Source: Spirosoma fluviale (lineage in GTDB: Bacteria > Bacteroidota > Bacteroidia > Cytophagales > Spirosomataceae). From it: a stretch of DNA of 10,097 nt. The notes below the pieces were generated by a model. The model worked only from the letters and a program-made list of their open reading frames with translations. It had not been told where the DNA came from and did no database searches. The position numbers and the translations under genes are program-made. How positions within the stretch are numbered: position 1 is the stretch's first letter; each line of letters opens with the position of its first letter. Where the stretch lies: NCBI GenBank assembly GCA_945860325.1, contig CAMARL010000056.1:1-10097 (forward strand), read 5' to 3'. Below, piece after piece: positions 6,256 to 10,097 of this stretch.

Positions 6256-7248
6256 ATGACAAAACAGGAATTTAATTTACTGTCGAATAAATACCTCCAA
6301 GGCATGTGCTCGGGGGAGGAAGAATTGTTGTTACTAGAATGGAGCGAAAAACTAGATAATGAAAATCAGTTGACCATTTCTTCAAGTGAAAAGGAGGAAA
6401 TAAGGGGTAGAATCTTGAGAAATATTCATTCAAAAATCCCTAATAAACATTTTTCAAAAATCACTAAAATTGGCTTAGGTGTTGTAACAAGTTTAGCTGC
6501 TTGTTTATTAATCGTATTTCTATTGAATGTTCAAACAATCGAAAGTTTATCTACTAAACCGAGTAATTTATTCGGAATGGAGATGAAGAACATGACCTTA
6601 GTAGATCAAAAAATCTTATTAAAAGATGGTTCATTGGTCATTTTGAAACCTCAAAGTAGTATCAATTACGGAAAAGATTTTAACGTTAAAAAAAGGGAAG
6701 TTTTTTTAATTGGCCAAGCATTTTTTAAAGTTAAACGAAATGTTACCAAGCCATTTGTCGTGCATTCAGGTGATTTAAATACGGAGGTATTAGGAACTAG
6801 TTTTTGGGTAAAATCAAACGCAAGAAACAATCAAATAGAAGTTTCTGTCACAAGCGGAAAAGTCTCTGTATACTCTAATAAAGTAAGTGATAACAATAAT
6901 TTAAATGGGGTTATTTTAACTAGAAATCAAAAAGTTGTTTTTGATATAGTATCCAAGACTATTAATCCCACCATAGTGGATAATCCGTTGCCAATTCTGA
7001 CTCCTGATTTTTCCAAGGTACAACTTGTTTTTCAAGCAACTCCACTTCAATCTGTTTTGTCAACCATGTCAAAACACTATGGGGTAGAAATAATTTTAAC
7101 TAATCCTAAATCGAATGATTGTCAAATCACGGCGGATTTAAATGGATTACCAATGTTTACCCAATTAGATTTAATTTGTAAATCTATCGCAGCTACCTAT
7201 GAAAAACGTGGGACTGTCATTTTTATAACTGGAGAAGGATGTAATTAA
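6256..7248 (+). CDS. FecR-family anti-sigma factor with C-terminal DUF4974
   Basis: This is a 330-residue single-pass inner-membrane protein. Residues 1-70 form the cytoplasmic sigma-binding part (LSNKYLQGMCSGEEELLLLEW). One membrane helix follows at about 73-92 (IGLGVVTSLAACLLIVFLLN). The periplasmic FecR domain spans about 112-206, with typical motifs LKDGSLVILKPQSSINYGKDF, REVFLIGQAFFKV, KPFVVHSGDLNTEVLGTSFWV and IEVSVTSGKVSVYS. DUF4974, about 253-325, begins VQLVFQATPLQSVLSTMSKHYGVEIIL and is STN-like in sequence. By family knowledge the periplasmic part contacts the STN domain of the partner receptor, and the cytoplasmic part holds or activates the sigma factor encoded just upstream. Size and domain order are normal and nothing is broken. 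Confidence 0.95.
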   Translation: MTKQEFNLLSNKYLQGMCSGEEELLLLEWSEKLDNENQLTISSSEKEEIRGRILRNIHSKIPNKHFSKITKIGLGVVTSLAACLLIVFLLNVQTIESLSTKPSNLFGMEMKNMTLVDQKILLKDGSLVILKPQSSINYGKDFNVKKREVFLIGQAFFKVKRNVTKPFVVHSGDLNTEVLGTSFWVKSNARNNQIEVSVTSGKVSVYSNKVSDNNNLNGVILTRNQKVVFDIVSKTINPTIVDNPLPILTPDFSKVQLVFQATPLQSVLSTMSKHYGVEIILTNPKSNDCQITADLNGLPMFTQLDLICKSIAATYEKRGTVIFITGEGCN

Positions 7249-7254
7249 AAAAAA

Positions 7255-7279
7255 CAGAAAGGAGAAATACTCCTTTCTG
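7255..7279. terminator. Hairpin after fecR; canonical terminator only on the reverse strand
   Basis: CAGAAAGGAG and CTCCTTTCTG form a perfect 10-bp stem around AAATA. On the plus strand the stem is followed by CCTATAAAATAACC, not a T-run, so it should be a poor terminator for the sigma-fecR transcript. Eight A residues precede it (7247-7254), so read on the minus strand it is a stem followed by a T-run, the standard intrinsic terminator form. No leftward gene is visible to its right, so any such transcript would be antisense to susC. It may instead act as an mRNA processing or stability element that separates expression of fecR from susC. Confidence 0.5.
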
Positions 7280-7289
7280 CCTATAAAAT

Positions 7290-7321
7290 AACCCGTGACA
7301 AACGCCAATCTGAGGCGGGTT
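7290..7321 (+). other. Possible RNA structure in the susC leader
   Basis: AACCCG (7290-7295) and CGGGTT (7316-7321) are complementary with a 20-nt loop. Inside the loop, CGCC (7303-7306) can instead pair with GGCG (7314-7317) while AACC still pairs with GGTT. The two folds share C7316 and G7317 and are mutually exclusive. The element lies 38 nt before the susC start and 10 nt after the preceding hairpin. It is GC-rich against an AT-rich background, which makes it stand out, but no known riboswitch class is recognised. Confidence 0.4.
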
Positions 7322-7359
7322 AAATGTTTCAAAATGTTAATTTAAAAACTTGTAAATCT

Positions 7360-10097
7360 ATGAAAAAACACCGATTGAACACCCAAAATTTGTGGCTATT
7401 TATGAAAATTACCTTTAGTCAGCTCTGCTTAGTTTTATTGTGTACGTCTTTAGCTGTTGCACATGAATCACAGGCCCAAGAAGTATTAAACCGATCTGTT
7501 ACCATTGTAGGTCAGAACATTAATTTCAAATCGGTTTTAGCTCAAATTGAAAAGCAAGCTGAGGTTAAGTTTGTGTATAGTACTAGAGTTCAGACTAATC
7601 AAAAAATGAATTTGAATTTGCAGAATGCTAAGCTTTCAACCGTATTAAATGAAATTCTAAATCCTAATTCGATTTCATATGAGGTCATTGAGAATAGAAT
7701 TTTATTAACGAAATCTAAGATTGATCTTCTTAATTCTAATTCTCAATTGAATAATCAAGAATCTGAATCATTGATTATAGATACCAAAACGGTCAAAGGA
7801 AAAATTACTGACGAAAGTGGAAGTCCTATTCCCGGTGTGAATATTCTCATAAAAGGAACGAATAAAGGAGTTAGTAGTAATATTGATGGTACCTATACAT
7901 TGAGTGTTTCAGATGATAAGGCAATTTTAGCCTTTAGTTTTGTTGGTTTTATCACTCAAGAAGTTTTAGTTGGAAATAGATCAATGATCAACATCAGTCT
8001 TGTGTCTGAAAATAAAGCCTTGACTGAAGTAGTGGTTGTGGGTTATGGTACGGCAAGAGCTAAAGATTTAACAGGCGCAGTGGCGATTATCAATCAAAAT
8101 ACGATTAAAGACTTACCTGTTTCTACGGTAGATCAAAAAATGATAGGTCAGGTTGCTGGTATGCAAATTCAGCAATTATCTGGGCAGCCAGGTGCAGGAA
8201 CCTCTGTAAGAATTAGAGGTAGTGGATCTTTAGGGGCAGGTAACGAACCCTTATATGTGATTGACGGAATGCCTTATTCTGCTGGATTAAATCAAGACTT
8301 TAATCCTCTTTTATTAATAAATCCAAATGATATTGAGTCTATTTCAGTATTGAAAGATGCTTCATCTACGGCAATTTATGGATCTAGGGGTGCTAATGGT
8401 GTCATTATGATAACGACCAAAAAAGGTCAATACGGTAAATTACAAATCAATTTTTCTTCGATGACGGGTATGCAGGATGTGCCTAAGAAAGGGCGCCCTG
8501 AATTGATGAATCAGAAAGAATTTGTTGAAATGCAGAGAAATAAAATCGACATAGCAGTATTAAGAGCTGAAAATCGAAAAACAACGGTAGCTGATTATCC
8601 ACTTGAATATCAAAATGTAGATCAATTGGTTGGTAATGGAACGGATTGGTACGATTTAATCTTGCAAACCGCTCCCATTCAAGAACACAATTTAAGCATT
8701 CAAAGAGGTACTCAAGATTCTAAAATCAATGCAAGTTTTGGTTATTTTAAACAAGATGGAGCATTGAAGTTTACTGGCGTCGAGCGATTTACTGGTAAAT
8801 TTGGTTTTGAATCTAATCTTAGCAAAACGGTGACCATTGGAGGGTCGTTACTTAACTCCTTGGTTAACCAGAATCGGACCAATACCAATTCTAGTAGGGA
8901 CGATGTGATTGGAGTTTCATTATGGGCTAATCCGGTGATGTCGCCATATAATGCGAGTGGTCAATTAATTCCGTATGTTCGATCACCTCAGAGCAAATAT
9001 CATTCGGCTTGGAGTTTTATGAATCCTTTATTCTTATTACAAAATACGACCCAAATGCAAAATCAATTTCAGAGTTTAGGGTCTGTCTTTCTAGAATGGA
9101 ATATATTACCTGATTTAAAGTTTAAAACATCTTTAAATACGATTTATTCTTCGTTAAAATACAATCAATTTGTGCCAAGTACCGTTGGCACATCAACAGC
9201 AAATGTGCCGCCTATAGCAGGTAATGGTAGATCTTCTAATTCTAGGTCTGAAACATTTGACTGGTTAATTGAGAATACATTAAATTATAATAAAAATATT
9301 GGCAAGCATCGTTTTAATGCGGTGGTAGGTTACACTACCCAACGTAGCAATACAAGTGGTTTGAATTTAAATGCTTCTCCATATTCAAATGACTTAATCC
9401 AAACCATCAATGCGGCTCAAGCTATTAGTTCATGGGGCGAAAATGCGCAGGAATGGAGTTTGATTTCCTATTTGGGTCGGGCTAATTATTCATTTGCTGA
9501 TAAATATTTAGTGACAGCAACTCTTAGAACAGATGGGTCCTCAAGGTTTGGACTTAAAAATAGATACGCAGCCTTCCCTTCATTCGGAGCGGCATGGCGT
9601 ATTTCTGAGGAGGCATTTTTAAAGGATAGTAAAATTATATCGAGTTTAAAATGGCGCGCTAGTTTAGGCAAGAGTGGGAATAATAACATTGGAAACTATT
9701 CTTCTTTAGCTGCTATAAACCCTGGTTCCTATATTTTTGGAAGTAACCAGGTTTCCGCTTCATTCGTTGGTATTTCCAATCCTTTCCTAACTTGGGAGGA
9801 ATCTGATCAGTTTGATACAGGTTTGGATATTGAATTATTTAATAATCGTGTTAGCTTGATTTTAGATTATTATAATCGTGAAAGTGCTAATATGTTGTTG
9901 AATGATGTCATTCCTGCCATTACAGGATTTAATTCTCAACTCGTAAATAAAGGAACTGTTCGAAATAGGGGTGTTGAGATTTCATTGAGCGCAAGCCCTA
10001 TTCAAGGTAAGTTCAACTGGGATTTTAATTTTAATATTGCTATTAACAGGAATATGGTTCTTTCATTAAATCAAAATGGAGATCGCGTCTTGTCTGG
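7360..10097 (+). CDS. SusC/RagA-type TonB-dependent outer-membrane receptor with STN signalling domain (cut by window edge)
   Basis: There are 912 open codons with no stop before the right edge. A long n-region precedes a signal peptide core (LCLVLLCTSLAVA), with probable cleavage after SQA (Ala39). The domains follow in order. STN, about 43-120 (VTIVGQNINFKSVLAQIEKQ ... LLTK), is the periplasmic signalling domain that contacts FecR. The carboxypeptidase-regulatory-like beta domain, about 145-215, runs from VKGKITDESGSPIPGVNILI to FSFVGF. The TonB box is TEVVVVGYG (222-230). The plug, about 236-356, contains VRIRGSGSLG, the SusC signature EPLYVIDGMP (296-305), LKDASSTAIYGSRGANGVIM and ITTKKG. 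The beta-barrel starts after about 360. Full-length relatives with STN run to roughly 1000-1150 residues, so 100-240 are missing. Such receptors work with a SusD lipoprotein, normally the next gene, to import glycans or peptides. The substrate is not readable. It is probably the main target of the sigma factor at 5643. Confidence 0.95.
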   Translation, partial: MKKHRLNTQNLWLFMKITFSQLCLVLLCTSLAVAHESQAQEVLNRSVTIVGQNINFKSVLAQIEKQAEVKFVYSTRVQTNQKMNLNLQNAKLSTVLNEILNPNSISYEVIENRILLTKSKIDLLNSNSQLNNQESESLIIDTKTVKGKITDESGSPIPGVNILIKGTNKGVSSNIDGTYTLSVSDDKAILAFSFVGFITQEVLVGNRSMINISLVSENKALTEVVVVGYGTARAKDLTGAVAIINQNTIKDLPVSTVDQKMIGQVAGMQIQQLSGQPGAGTSVRIRGSGSLGAGNEPLYVIDGMPYSAGLNQDFNPLLLINPNDIESISVLKDASSTAIYGSRGANGVIMITTKKGQYGKLQINFSSMTGMQDVPKKGRPELMNQKEFVEMQRNKIDIAVLRAENRKTTVADYPLEYQNVDQLVGNGTDWYDLILQTAPIQEHNLSIQRGTQDSKINASFGYFKQDGALKFTGVERFTGKFGFESNLSKTVTIGGSLLNSLVNQNRTNTNSSRDDVIGVSLWANPVMSPYNASGQLIPYVRSPQSKYHSAWSFMNPLFLLQNTTQMQNQFQSLGSVFLEWNILPDLKFKTSLNTIYSSLKYNQFVPSTVGTSTANVPPIAGNGRSSNSRSETFDWLIENTLNYNKNIGKHRFNAVVGYTTQRSNTSGLNLNASPYSNDLIQTINAAQAISSWGENAQEWSLISYLGRANYSFADKYLVTATLRTDGSSRFGLKNRYAAFPSFGAAWRISEEAFLKDSKIISSLKWRASLGKSGNNNIGNYSSLAAINPGSYIFGSNQVSASFVGISNPFLTWEESDQFDTGLDIELFNNRVSLILDYYNRESANMLLNDVIPAITGFNSQLVNKGTVRNRGVEISLSASPIQGKFNWDFNFNIAINRNMVLSLNQNGDRVLS

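Noticed and set aside
9486..9689. Leftward open frame of 67 codons inside the susC gene
   Set aside because: It is antisense to beta-barrel coding sequence, with no motif or promoter visible.

Overview
The window looks like chromosome from a Bacteroidota bacterium, probably of the Cytophagales/Sphingobacteriales type. The evidence is low GC, A-rich translation leaders without clear Shine-Dalgarno sequences, and an ECF sigma / FecR anti-sigma / SusC-type TonB-dependent receptor cassette, which is characteristic of that phylum. Assignment to a genus would be a guess. I see no rRNA, tRNA, CRISPR array, insertion sequence or phage gene.

Left part (1-2863): the N-terminal third or less of a leftward GMC-type flavin oxidoreductase runs off the left edge. 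It is divergent from a rightward secreted PhoPQ-related (PqaA-type) alpha/beta hydrolase. That hydrolase has an in-frame TGA at codon 390, followed by 68 further codons in the same frame that still encode the expected C-terminal end. After a 63-nt array of heptamer repeats comes a bile acid:sodium symporter family (BASS/SBF) membrane transporter.

Middle part (2864-5642): a strong bidirectional terminator separates the symporter from two leftward genes. In transcription order these are an ACS-type major facilitator transporter (organic-anion or sugar-acid like) and an HGSNAT/DUF5009-type multi-pass membrane acyltransferase. They are 65 nt apart and probably expressed together. A large, nearly perfect inverted repeat lies in the region between this pair and the rightward sigma gene, close upstream of the transporter start.

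Right part (5643-10097): an ECF sigma factor, 10 nt later a FecR-type anti-sigma factor, then after a 111-nt structured gap a SusC/RagA-type receptor with an N-terminal STN signalling domain. The receptor runs off the right edge after 912 codons. The three parts form a complete cell-surface signalling chain. By family knowledge, ligand binding at the receptor is relayed through its STN domain to the periplasmic part of FecR, which releases the sigma factor to transcribe the receptor locus. A SusD-like lipoprotein would be expected just beyond the right edge.

Taken together, the window is a nutrient-uptake neighbourhood whose substrate cannot be read from the sequence. I did not find a clearly undescribed system. 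The best leads are the in-frame TGA in the hydrolase, the large palindrome before the transporter/acyltransferase pair, and the two RNA structures between fecR and susC.
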